Shown here piece by piece: positions 18,101 through 26,451 of a DNA stretch of 64,000 nucleotides. The DNA is taken from the NCBI RefSeq assembly GCF_000178855.1, contig NZ_ADVG01000004.1, positions 1,550,001 through 1,614,000 of the forward strand, given 5' to 3'. The DNA is from Ktedonobacter racemifer DSM 44963. GTDB lineage: Bacteria; Chloroflexota; Ktedonobacteria; Ktedonobacterales; Ktedonobacteraceae. Below the pieces are notes generated by a model that saw only the letters and a list, made by a program, of their open reading frames with translations, searched no databases and was not told the DNA's origin. The translations under genes and the position numbers were made by a program. Every line of letters starts with the position of its first letter. Positions within the stretch are counted from its first letter, which is position 1.

Positions 18101-18477
18101 TTGAGCGCCTGCACGCTGTAGGTCATATCGCGTGTCTGCAAGTCTGTGAAGCTGCTGCCATCGGTCACGACGTATTGCAGTGTCTTGACATTGGTATTGT
18201 CGATGGTCGGGTAATAGACATCGCTCAATACGCCATTGGCGAGCGTAAACCAGACCTTAGAGGTCGTATTGCGAGCCGTTCCCAGGCAGTCTTTGCGCGC
18301 CTGGTCGAAGTAGGAGAGCGTGCCTGGACCATCGGGCGCGGAAGAACTGGCGGCTTGAGCGGCCAGAGTTACCCGTGTTCCCAGGCCAAGCAAGAGGAGC
18401 GCGAAGGCCAGACCCAGGAGGGTACGCCAGCGCGAGAAGCGCCGCGTGGGCGTGGCATCCATACCGGTTTTCTGCAT
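15151..18477 (-). CDS. Secreted GH15 glucodextranase/glucoamylase, multidomain
   Basis: A 1108-residue exported enzyme that releases glucose from the ends of alpha-glucans. Residues 20-42 form a signal peptide hydrophobic core ending near AAQAA. An N-terminal beta-sandwich (about 45-320) precedes the alpha/alpha barrel (about 340-770). The likely catalytic pair is E507 in the WEEQGG motif and E709 in LIPEQDW, about 200 residues apart as in characterised glucodextranases. A Big-type beta domain (about 790-870) and a C-terminal DOMON-like glucodextranase domain (about 880-1070) follow. The start at 18477 has AAAGGA upstream. It suggests feeding on external dextran or starch. Confidence 0.88.
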   Translation of the reverse strand: MQKTGMDATPTRRFSRWRTLLGLAFALLLLGLGTRVTLAAQAASSSAPDGPGTLSYFDQARKDCLGTARNTTSKVWFTLANGVLSDVYYPTIDNTNVKTLQYVVTDGSSFTDLQTRDMTYSVQALNGPELACRVTATAKSGKYRLVTDYLTDPNANTVVMRLRFQPLAGKLSGYKLYLRYDATINGNGGGGSANGGNDSATVDTSTGHQVPIAFDTNTKSNAANRDYAVPVYSALDASQPFLQATSGFVDGQSDGLTQLDKSHSLTALYTDANNGNLVQTVQADLSHSSNLTFTLGFGQTQADAVKAAESSLKRDFDKILAQYTLQWVQYDAQLKLRAIKQPHLSADQYKQLLEEYYLNANVIKASEDKTYPGAVVASLASPWGQAVSAGDPNNSYFGSYREVFARDLYEAWTGFYVDGDLATARAMVNYLFDRQQQADGSMPRNSLLNGKTAPDSFGTQLDEASYPILMAYQLNMTDATLYTQHIKPAANFVISHGPSFGVERWEEQGGYSPSTIAAEITGLVAASDIALKNGDIQSAKIWLGVADDWQRSIKKWTVTTNGSLSSQPYFIRLSKTGDPNASISYNLGNGGPTQDQRTVIDAGFLELVRLGLLPASDSDIQNSLNVVDKTIKVDTSSGSGWYRYNGDGYGDSSKDGHPWAPSGQGNGHLWPLLTEERGEYDVSSSNYDTAATLLDTLRKFGSGVGLIPEQDWEQPDLAASPYGTDPTVASIGFQNGKPAGSAAPLTWASASYVRLFNNLAAQKELERPSNTYERYVINHTSQTSLTVNMPQNFSSVNGSPVTVTGTTAPGNTVYVAATNTDQKSVTTTYSTTASADGSFSLQVAVTGGTTVLNTVAVSQNGATAHDTRSIVYDFTPGKLLFERTDPSNDDNGPGNYAYPTASDFHPGAYDMQDFRVYDDGTNIIFKVQVTDLTPTFGSPLGAQLIDVYVHEPGASQTSIAAAYPQRNYSIDPGASWSQLLEVQGFGQRYVDARGTTLGTINISANAISRYITFSVPKATLGQPGSGWGFTVTLTGQDGYSPDQARSFASTPQPYNFGVCATASSDPHCTVDPATVPKVMDVLTPSNVQQSSELDYTKGPVVLQDVVIP

Positions 18478-18872
18478 TGAAAGCCAATCCTTTTTTAAAA
18501 CTAACCATTGTTTATCTACAGATCTAATGAGAACAGCATCTATGTTTCGCCATCGAAACAGGGGTTTAATGAGCGTTGCGAGTATAGTCAGCCATCGATG
18601 CGCGCCTTATATAGCGCTTCAGCTAAGCTATGTATTTTCGTATAGCAATGGCATGTGACACCCGCATAGTTGTAAATATTAGAGAAAGCAATTTTTATGC
18701 CAGAAAGTGTGCTACACACAAGCTAGTAAAGAAGAAATTATGCAGAGAGGGCGGGAATGGCTCTTTGATGGTGGTTAGCAAGTCTACTATTGACCACCAA
18801 ACCAAATGTTCTTAAGGCACTTGGGTTTTGTGCTGAAGACAAGTGTGCTATCTGTGTAGCACACTTGTATGT
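18478..18872. other. Gene-free region between GH15 gene and iscB remnant
   Basis: It should hold the GH15 promoter on the minus strand, but no convincing -35/-10 pair stands out. At 18838-18868 a strong hairpin (AAGTGTGCTA / TAGCACACTT, 6-nt loop) abuts the iscB remnant. AGTGTGCTACAC also occurs alone near 18705. The iscB N-terminal half is not recognisable here in any frame. Confidence 0.5.
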
Positions 18873-19849
18873 GTATTTGCGCATTTCGACATGAGCACTG
18901 GGCAGAAGATGGAGCACCCGGACATCTCCGGCATCGAGTATCAGCAGGGCGCCCTGTTCGGGTACGAAGTGCGTGAGTATTGCCTGGAGAAATGGGGAAG
19001 GGCATGTGCGTACTGCGGGGCAACGGGCGTCCCACTCCAACTGGAACACATCGTTGCGCGCGCCAAGGGGGGCAGCCAGCGGGTCTCCAACCTCACCCTG
19101 GCGTGTGAAGCCTGCAACCGCAAGAAGGGCACCCAGGATATTCGCGTGTTCCTCGCCCGCGATCCTGCGCGCCTGGAGCGCATTCTCAGGCAAGCGAAGA
19201 CCCCGCTCAAAGAGGCGGCGGCCGTCAATGTCACGCGCTGGAAACTCTTCGAGCGGCTCAATGCGACCGGCCTGCCCGTGGAAACGGGGTCTGGAGGCCT
19301 GACCAAGTACAACCGAACCAGGCAGGCCCTCCCGAAGACGCATTGGCTCGACGCGGCAGTTGTGGGAGTCTCCACGCCTGAGCGCCTGCGCACGGGGGAC
19401 GTCGTGCCCCTGCTCGTGCGGGCGACGGGGCGTGGGCATCGGCGGCTGTGCAACGTCAATGCGCTGGGATTCCCGGTCAGCTACCGCAAGCGCCGCAAAC
19501 GCTACTTTGGGTATCAAACGGGGGACCTGGTGCGAGCCGTGGTCCCCGAGCGCTTTGCCTGCCGGGGCACCCACGTGGGGCGTGTGGCGGTGAAAGCCAG
19601 CGGCTACTTCACCATCACGCGGCGCACGGCAAGGTCACCGATGTGCCTCACCGCTTTTGCCGGCTGATCGGACGCAGCACTGGCTACGCCTACCAGGTTG
19701 GGACACAGCACGCTGCCCCAACCCCAACCAGCCCCGTAAGGAACGGCCACCGTGCCCCCTATGGGGGTTCCACCCCGGCTTGCAAAGACCGGAGCTCCCT
19801 GGCCCGTATTTCTGTGGATTGTTCTTTAATGCAAGTTGTTAGCCAGTGA
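18873..19849 (+). pseudogene. iscB: Truncated, frameshifted iscB
   Basis: Homology to IscB starts abruptly in the RuvC-II-to-HNH linker (PDISGIEYQQGALFGYEVRE) and runs through the HNH domain (CAYCG, LEHIVARAKGG, CEACN) and RuvC-III (THWLDAA). The RuvC-I domain, bridge helix and first strand of RuvC-II are missing, so it cannot be a functional nuclease. At about 19620 the frame shifts: the expected C-terminus (HGKVTDVPHRFC...GYAYQ) continues in the next frame. It shares long conserved stretches with the copy at 2-745 (LPVETGSGGLTK). It directly abuts a decayed tnpB element. Confidence 0.85.
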
Positions 19850-19854
19850 CACTC

Positions 19855-21640
19855 CGCATGGGCTAAAGCCCAGCAGCTTCTGACACGGCGCCGTAAGCGC
19901 CTCCGTGAGACATGTCCCGTAGGGACTACTCAAAATGGAGGCGTAGTGTGGTAGCCATATCTGAGAGGCGCGCACCCATCCGGCGCAATCCCCCCTGGGC
20001 GGTGCCAGGCCCGTTGGCGTGATCCCCTTGCCTTGCTTGAGCAAGAGATGGTTGCCCTTCGCGTTCGGCATCCTGAGAGATCCCAACACCTGGGTCTTTC
20101 GACCCCCTCATCGCACGTCGCGAACGAGCATGAGGCTTTTCCTTCAACGGTTCTTGGGAGCGCTCGATCAAGCGCTGCCCGATTCTCAGACTGGCATTGC
20201 GGTCGGCATGGTCGCGCATCTGGCATTGTAGGCACAGGCAAAGCACCGCGCCGGGCGTGTATCCCTCAACCGGCTCGCCCTCATTGTAGCGAATGACGGG
20301 CGCGTGACAGCGATGGCATTGCCGGCTCGTATTGCGCGGATTGACGCGGCACGTGATGAGACCACCTGCATTCCACGCCTTGTACTTCGAGTACTTGAAG
20401 ATGCGCCCTGCGCATCCAGTAGGCGCGTTTCATGTTGCTGCGGCGCGAATACGTGCCTTTTTGCGGGCGCAGGTTGCCTAGATGCTCGAAGACCAGTATG
20501 CTTGCTTGCTGCTCGATGGCGAACTGGACAATGCGGGCGCTCACCTGGTGCGCGATGTGCTCATCGACGTGCTTGATCTTGCGCCACAGATCAGCATTGT
20601 CCTGTTCCCCTTGGGCAATGATGCCAGTCTGAGATCGCTTGTGTGCAATGCGTCCGAGCAGTCGCGCGCCTTGTGCCCGATACCGCTGTGCCATTTCCAA
20701 TGAAGGAAGTAGCCAGGATGGTGCCTTCGACTGCCTGGACGGTACACACGGCTACATGCTGGTCGAGGTTCAAATCGACCGCGCAGAGATGTGTCTCTTT
20801 GGATGCTATCTGTTCAACAACGTTGGCGGGGGACTCCAACGTTTTCTCGATGGGAGTATGCAACCACCAGCGGTTACCCTTGCGAACCAGTTGCGGGCTC
20901 CCTATTGTGTAACCCTTGGGAATATCGCGAGAAAGCGCACCAATTTTGAGCCAGGACCAGCACGAGCCGGTCCACACTCTGAGCATGATGGAGTGCTGAG
21001 AGCGTTCTTTCCACAAGCCCGCGTAGAAGGAGACCGACTTGTTCCAGGTGCGCGGCGGGACCGGTGGCCGCTCCCTGAACGGCTGCTTCTGCTTGCCCTT
21101 TTTGCATGGTTTGGCCTCGTGCTTCTCTTTGCGTGCTCGCCACGTTTTGAGCGAGGAGAAAAATGCACGAGCAGAGCCAAGGGCCGCATTGATGGCGGCG
21201 CGCCGGAACATCGCGGGGATATCCGGGGCGATGTCGGAGAGTGGCAGAATGGGATGGGGACCCTTCTCCGTCGCATGGGTGAGTTTCTCCAGGGCGGTGA
21301 GGGCCTCCTTGTTCTTGAGAGAGAGGATGCCCTCATGGGCCTGGATGACCTCAAAGTAGAAGGCCACGACACGATTGTAGAGCGCCTGATGCTCCGCGAA
21401 GGAGTGGGTTAACTGTGGCGGATACTGCAACGCTTGTCTGATTGTTTTCGTGGCTTTTGCCATTTTTAGTACTTTCATCTCAAAAAAAAAATATATGTGT
21501 CTCTTTTAGAGTATACTGCAATACGTTGGAGTTGTCAAACATATGTTCTATATTGTGCTATGCAAGGGCTAAAGCCGGGACACGCCTCACTGCCGTCGTT
21601 GAAACGGCGCAGCTTGCGGCGGGCTAAAGCCCGTTGTGTC
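19855..21640 (-). mobile_element. Decayed IS200/IS605-group element with tnpB
   Basis: The broken tnpB is bracketed by GGGCTAAAGCCC palindromes at 19860-19871 and 21621-21632, with a further half copy at 21566. Additional small hairpins occur at both ends, as expected for subterminal structures of this group. No tnpA is present, so it would be non-autonomous even if intact. Confidence 0.65.
19926..21478 (-). pseudogene. tnpB: tnpB with two frameshifts
   Basis: Three frames read in order make one TnpB of about 510 residues. The first part contains RuvC-I (CAVDLNLDQHVAV). The second, entered near 20700, has RuvC-II (ILVFEHLGNLRP). The third, entered near 20405, has the zinc finger (CHRCHA...CLCLQC) and RuvC-III (DHADRNASL). 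TnpB is an RNA-guided nuclease that promotes retention of its transposon. The frameshifts inactivate this copy. It belongs to a different branch from the tnpB genes at 26452, 54961 and 62913. Confidence 0.85.
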
Positions 21641-21656
21641 ATTTAAGAGGCTTGAC

Positions 21657-22205
21657 ATGATTTACTTCATAGTCGGAGCCCCCAGGGCAGGGAAGAGTCT
21701 CCTGAGTCAACGGCTCTGCACCACCTTAAAAGTTGGGTGGGTCTCAACGGACCTTCTGATGGAACTCTTGAGAGTTGCGAACGCTGCCGGTCGCAAAATG
21801 AAGTGGGACGCGGCCCCCGAGGCCATCACAACGAATGCGCAATGGTTTTTCCCGTATTTAGAGCGCTTTGTTTGGGGCGTTAGCTCGCTTGTAGATAATT
21901 ACGTGATCGAAGGCGTCGACTTTCTTCCAGCGCAGGTAGCACAGCTCTCGACTCAGTATCCGATCCGCGCAGTGTTTCTAGGATGCTCTCGTCTGACGCT
22001 GGAGGATCTCAATCAATATGCAGGGCGCTCGGGGTATGGTCGTCTGCCTGAGGAACTCCGCCGCCAGATCGTGGAGGATGTCCCGTGCTGGAGCGCATTC
22101 ATTCGCCAGGAAGCTGAACGTTTCGGGTATGCTTATGTCGATATGGCCAGCGATTTTTCTCAACGCCTGGTTGAAGCTGAGGGTGTGCTGACGCTCCATG
22201 TCTAA
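21657..22205 (+). CDS. Small P-loop NTPase / kinase-like protein
   Basis: A 182-residue protein beginning MIYFIVGAPRAGKSLLSQRL, a Walker A motif at residues 6-14. A hydrophobic strand with DNYVIEGVDFLP resembles the Walker B/substrate region of small kinases such as adenylate or shikimate kinases and 2-phosphoglycerate-kinase-like proteins. GRSGYGRLPEELRR may be the lid. AAGAGG lies 6 nt before ATG 21657. The substrate is unknown. The gene begins just outside the tnpB element boundary. Confidence 0.75.
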   Translation: MIYFIVGAPRAGKSLLSQRLCTTLKVGWVSTDLLMELLRVANAAGRKMKWDAAPEAITTNAQWFFPYLERFVWGVSSLVDNYVIEGVDFLPAQVAQLSTQYPIRAVFLGCSRLTLEDLNQYAGRSGYGRLPEELRRQIVEDVPCWSAFIRQEAERFGYAYVDMASDFSQRLVEAEGVLTLHV

Positions 22206-22318
22206 ACGATGTTTGTGGTAACAATGTTGCATATGTAAACGGTTCCTATTTACTTTGGAGGTGTGGATAGCTTATTTTTAGAGAAAACGTTGGCGCTGTG
22301 GTGGGGAGGAAGATTGTT

Positions 22319-25072
22319 GTGGATATGTTACAGTGTAGGGTGTGTTTACAAGAGTTTGTAGCGGGGAATTGTGCTTGTGGGGCGAGTGATCGAGTGTCTG
22401 AAGGCGAGCAGACGCAGCGAAAGCTACGTCTAGATTTCGCTGGGGGTGATCTGTCGAGATGGCATGCTGAGGGCGAGGCTTTTCGTGAGCAGCCGGTGCG
22501 CGGTGACCGCTTTCGCGCGAGCCAGGTCAAGCCGGGGCTTGTGCCATTGGGCGGAGATTACTGGGATGGTCCATATCCCGTGGGTCAGCGGGGCGAGTAT
22601 TGGATTAGCACAGAGGATCATTTAACGGGCACCCTGACGTCAGAGACATTTATCCTCGAAGCCTCTTCTCCCTGGTTTACCTGTCTGCTTGGTGGTAGTG
22701 ACGTCAACGATGCCTGTAGCATCTCTCTCCTGATCAAGGCCAGCGAGAGTAATAGTTCTTGCCTGAGCGATAGCTATTCCAGAATTTATATAGCTAGGGA
22801 GAACAGCGACTTCTTCCAGGTATTTCAAGCTACGAGCCGTGGCCATGAGATGATGCGGAGAGTGGTCTTCTATGCCCAGAAGTTCGTGGGCGAGTGGGCT
22901 TGTGTGCGTATAAGCGATAGTTCGATCAGCGAGCATATTAATGTCGCTGATGTGTGTTTCTCGGCTGAGGCTCCGTTGACCCTGGAGACGGAGGCGGGCG
23001 AAATAGATCCCGATGCGCCCGTGTGGGGCTACGCCGATCTGCATACGCATCCGATGGCGCACCTGGCCTTTGGGGGTGTCATCTTCTGGGGGCAGCCGGA
23101 TGGCCCTGTAGATGAGGCTATGGCGAAGTGTGTGAAGGCTCATGGCATCGCCGGTACAGGCATCGCTGGTCGCCACAGCAGCATCTTAATGTCCTTCTTT
23201 GAGCAGATTGGTTATGGCATAAATGTAGGACACCTGGTTGGTGGCTATCCCCAGTTTGATGGTTGGCCACGCTTTACCACGCTTGTACACCAGCAAATGT
23301 ATATCGACTGGATACGGCGTGCTTTTGATGGTGGTCTACGCCTGCTGGTCGCGCACGCGGTCAATAATGAGATGCTGGCGAACAGCTACAATGGGCAGGA
23401 GCCATACGATGATAAAAGCGTGGTTGAGCGCCAGATCGAGGCCATGAAAGAACTGGCGGCCCGGTATCATGACTGGATGGAGATAGCCTATACGCCCACC
23501 GAGGCCCGACGGATTATTCACCAGAACAAACTGGCTATCGTACTTGGCGTGGAGGTAGACTCGCTAGGGAACTGGAAGCAGCCGCAACTGCCCACGGAAG
23601 AGGAGATCAGCACCTACCTTGCGCACCTCTATCATAATCTCGGCGTACGCCACCTCTTCCCTGTGCATATGGCGGATAATATCTTCTCTGGTTCGGCGAT
23701 CTATTACGATCTCTTTAGCCTGGTCAATCATCATCTGCATAAGGACTATTTCGAGGTTGAGGATGGCAGCGTCTATGGCATAGAGTATCGCTTGCAGGAA
23801 GATCCGGGCCTGGCCATCGATATCGCGCGTGTGATGCAGGGCTACAACCCGCCTTATCGCCAGGTAAGTGGAGGCCATATGAATGGTAAGGGCTTGACCG
23901 AACTGGGACACTTCTTATTGTGCCAGATGATGAGTCTGGGGATGCTCATAGAGGTTGACCATATGTCTCATAAAGCTGTTGAAGCGACGCTGGACCTGGT
24001 GGAGCAGTATGACTATCCCGTGGTCGCTGGACATACAGGTTTTCGCGAACTGGCTTTGAAGCGCAATGAAGAGACAGCCTGTAATCAGAAGTGTGCCAGC
24101 GAAGGCCTGAAGACGGCCTCGCAGATAGAACGTATCGCCAAACTGGGAGGGATCGTGGGGCCACTTGCCTGCCAGGCCGATGTGCGGGAAGTAGGCGAGG
24201 TCATTCCCAGTTTACAGGGGAAGGTGCGCGGAGACTGTGCTGGCTCGTCTAAGTCCTGGGCGCAGGCGTATCTCTACGCTGTCGAGAAAATGGGTGGACG
24301 TGGCGTTGGCTTTGGCACCGATACTAATGGGTTCGCCAAGTTTAACGCTCCGCGCTTTGGCCTGAACGCAAGCTACTTCCTGGACTATGATGTGCCGGGC
24401 ATGGGGCGCGATCCCAGGCGCAGATCCTTGAGGAGAGAGCAGGTCGAGGCGCAGGGGAACGGCGTGCGCTATGATGAGCCTCTAGCTAATACTCATCACT
24501 ACCGCTTTGAAGGCGTGCTTGAGGGCGATGTCTATGATGGCTTACAGCGTGATGTCTGGCAGGCTATTGGCCTGTACAAAGCGGGCTGTGATCCCTGGAA
24601 AAGTCCGAATATTCTAAACTATTTTAATCGAGCGGTACACTTTGCGAAGGGTTTCTTCGCCCTGGATGATGCGCAATTGGAGCGGCCAGGCCTCCTCACT
24701 GGGAATGAGCCGTGGGAGCAACGCGTCGCCTTCCTGGTGAAAACGGGCCAGGAACCGGGGACGACGGAGCGTGATCCACAGCCAGTCCACGAGATGTATC
24801 CCAGGGTAATGACTATCTGGCGGCGCTGGGAGCAGATGGAGGGAGATAATCCTCCTCTCAAGCGCTGTTATACGGGTGAGCGCGACTTTGACATCAACCT
24901 AGATGGCGTCGCGCACTATGGTCTGCTGCCCGATCTGCTCCAGGACCTGAAGAACGTTGGCCTGACGCATGAAGACCTGATTCCCCTCTTCCGCTCGGCT
25001 GAGGATTACATACGAACATGGGAGAAGTGTGACCGCCGAAGCCGGGCCATAGTTGAGAGCAAAGACAAATGA
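22319..25072 (+). CDS. Large M19/membrane-dipeptidase-like amidohydrolase
   Basis: A protein of about 917 residues, far longer than the 350-450 of usual M19 dipeptidases. The catalytic region starts near residue 240 with ADLHTHP. Further metal ligands are in GVEVDSLGN, VDHMSHKA, VAGHTGFREL and FGTDTNGF. Residues 1-230 are mostly beta-rich, possibly a carbohydrate- or lipid-binding domain, after a short Cys cluster (CRVC...CACG). Start is uncertain: GTG 22319 fits GGAGGA best, ATG 22325 is possible. No signal peptide is clear. Substrate is not deducible; the fold normally cleaves dipeptides or related amides. Confidence 0.78.
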   Translation: MDMLQCRVCLQEFVAGNCACGASDRVSEGEQTQRKLRLDFAGGDLSRWHAEGEAFREQPVRGDRFRASQVKPGLVPLGGDYWDGPYPVGQRGEYWISTEDHLTGTLTSETFILEASSPWFTCLLGGSDVNDACSISLLIKASESNSSCLSDSYSRIYIARENSDFFQVFQATSRGHEMMRRVVFYAQKFVGEWACVRISDSSISEHINVADVCFSAEAPLTLETEAGEIDPDAPVWGYADLHTHPMAHLAFGGVIFWGQPDGPVDEAMAKCVKAHGIAGTGIAGRHSSILMSFFEQIGYGINVGHLVGGYPQFDGWPRFTTLVHQQMYIDWIRRAFDGGLRLLVAHAVNNEMLANSYNGQEPYDDKSVVERQIEAMKELAARYHDWMEIAYTPTEARRIIHQNKLAIVLGVEVDSLGNWKQPQLPTEEEISTYLAHLYHNLGVRHLFPVHMADNIFSGSAIYYDLFSLVNHHLHKDYFEVEDGSVYGIEYRLQEDPGLAIDIARVMQGYNPPYRQVSGGHMNGKGLTELGHFLLCQMMSLGMLIEVDHMSHKAVEATLDLVEQYDYPVVAGHTGFRELALKRNEETACNQKCASEGLKTASQIERIAKLGGIVGPLACQADVREVGEVIPSLQGKVRGDCAGSSKSWAQAYLYAVEKMGGRGVGFGTDTNGFAKFNAPRFGLNASYFLDYDVPGMGRDPRRRSLRREQVEAQGNGVRYDEPLANTHHYRFEGVLEGDVYDGLQRDVWQAIGLYKAGCDPWKSPNILNYFNRAVHFAKGFFALDDAQLERPGLLTGNEPWEQRVAFLVKTGQEPGTTERDPQPVHEMYPRVMTIWRRWEQMEGDNPPLKRCYTGERDFDINLDGVAHYGLLPDLLQDLKNVGLTHEDLIPLFRSAEDYIRTWEKCDRRSRAIVESKDK

Positions 25073-25175
25073 TGGTGGGAAGGAAAAATTTTTGCCATGT
25101 GCTATTAATTAAAGTTCCAGGGTATATTAGTAGCCTGGCAAGTGTTTTCTGAGGCAGAAACAGTAATTAGTAGGC

Positions 25176-25217
25176 GCCCGCTACTGGCGTACGCGGCTAC
25201 CCCAGTAGCGGGCTTTT
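25176..25217 (+). terminator. Rho-independent terminator between convergent genes
   Basis: GCCCGCTACTGG (25176-25187) pairs with CCAGTAGCGGGC (25202-25213), followed by TTTT. It ends the M19-like gene and faces the dienelactone hydrolase. Confidence 0.8.
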
Positions 25218-25225
25218 GCTCTCTT

Positions 25226-25966
25226 CTACAGATGTTTCTTTAAGAAGGCCAGGGCCTTGCTCCAGCTCTCCTGGCTGGCGGCGACGGTTGGTCCCTCTTG
25301 CTCAAAGGTCAGGAAGGCGTGGCCAACGCTGGGATAGATGGTGAAGTCAATATCTTTATGGGCGGCCAGAGCCTTCTGTTTGTATGCGAGGACATTATGA
25401 ACGCCCACGCCCGTATCGTCCGCGCCAAAGAAACCAATGAGGGGAGCCTGGAGCTGCTCTACTTCGTCGATAGGGCTCTCGCGTCGCTGGGGAATGGGAT
25501 TATTGTTGACTGGGAAGCCATAGTAGATAACGCCCGCGTCAATGACCGAGGTGCGTGATGTTGCGTGCATCACCAGCGTGCCACCCAGACAAAAGCCGAT
25601 GACACCCACCTTGCGTCCCTCGCTTTTGAGCTGAGTAACGATGGACTGAACATCTTCTAGTTGGGTTGCAAGGCTACTCTTGCTTAAGCGGGTGATAGCG
25701 GCCTCGTGGTCGCGATTAGGGATGCTGCCCTCGCGCGAGAAGAGATCTGGCAATAGAGCTGCGTAACTCTGCTCAGCAAGACGCCGGGCCATATCGCGAT
25801 AAAAAGGGTTCACGCCATAGATATCATGTAAGATAATGACGGCTGGCCGCTGTTCACCAGGCTGGTAGCCATAGGCGACGGTTGGGATCGTACGACCACT
25901 CCCTGGTAGCTCTACGTTCTGTTCGGTCTCGTGATTGTAACCGCTATTATCACCTGGATGACACAT
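25226..25966 (-). CDS. Dienelactone hydrolase family protein
   Basis: A 246-residue alpha/beta hydrolase. The nucleophile elbow is GFCLGG with Cys, as in dienelactone hydrolase. The acid lies in FFGADDTG and the His in YPSVGHAFL. Strand IILHDIYGVNPF and the segment GYYAL-like SYAALLPDLFSR are typical. Family members open lactones in chloroaromatic degradation or act as general carboxylesterases; nothing nearby favours one. No signal peptide, so cytoplasmic. A long palindrome lies just upstream of its start. Confidence 0.88.
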   Translation of the reverse strand: MCHPGDNSGYNHETEQNVELPGSGRTIPTVAYGYQPGEQRPAVIILHDIYGVNPFYRDMARRLAEQSYAALLPDLFSREGSIPNRDHEAAITRLSKSSLATQLEDVQSIVTQLKSEGRKVGVIGFCLGGTLVMHATSRTSVIDAGVIYYGFPVNNNPIPQRRESPIDEVEQLQAPLIGFFGADDTGVGVHNVLAYKQKALAAHKDIDFTIYPSVGHAFLTFEQEGPTVAASQESWSKALAFLKKHL

Positions 25967-26011
25967 ACTCTAAGCACACTTTCTAGTATTAGGGATGATA
26001 CACTTCCTCGA

Positions 26012-26100
26012 AATTTCTGGCCACTATGTGGCTCGCAGGGGTATGGGTTGTCCGTGCAGAAAGACCGCAGGCCTTTCTGCACGGACAACCCATACCTCTG
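26012..26100. repeat. Long palindrome (29-bp arms) with mini-hairpin, inverted orientation
   Basis: Arms 26036-26064 region and 26073-26100 pair over 24 perfect bases plus a 5-bp extension with one G-T pair. Directly on the left, 26012-26036 is the 25-nt mini-hairpin unit on the opposite strand (GCGAG, then CCAC-ATA-GTGG). It lies upstream of both flanking genes, so it cannot end transcription of either. Confidence 0.82.
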
Positions 26101-26284
26101 TAACGGGATAGCCGTTTGATTGCTATCTGCCTATAGTATAGTCATATCTCCAGACGATGTTGTGAAAAGGATGTAGGTACTCGCAGAGGCGAGGTGCTTC
26201 AAACATTTTCAAAGGTAATCATTCTCTGCTAGTGATACGTGTCTCTTCTGAAGACAGAGCATAAGTGTGTATGTTACAGAGAAC

Positions 26285-26329
26285 GCGGCAAGAAAGCCCC
26301 GGTCATTGATGCCGGGGATGAATCGCCGC
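26285..26329 (+). repeat. Double stem-loop upstream of tnpB
   Basis: Outer GCGGC/GCCGC arms and inner CCCCGG (26297-26302) / CCGGGG (26312-26317). The design matches the structure at the iscB end (721-767). It may be the left end of the tnpB element or the leftover right end of a lost element. Confidence 0.5.
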
Positions 26330-26451
26330 CTCTGCTGGATGAGAGGAAAGAGAGCAGGGTCAGATACCTAGAACTAGCGTTCTTCTCGTTCCTCTGGTAC
26401 AATAGACGTCAGTGGATCGAGATCACGTGTATGTTCGAAGAAGGGGCAAGA

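Noticed and set aside
18843-18872. Use of the first upstream start codon for the iscB remnant
   Set aside because: Those residues lie in a strong hairpin and have no similarity to IscB, so they are not counted as part of the gene.
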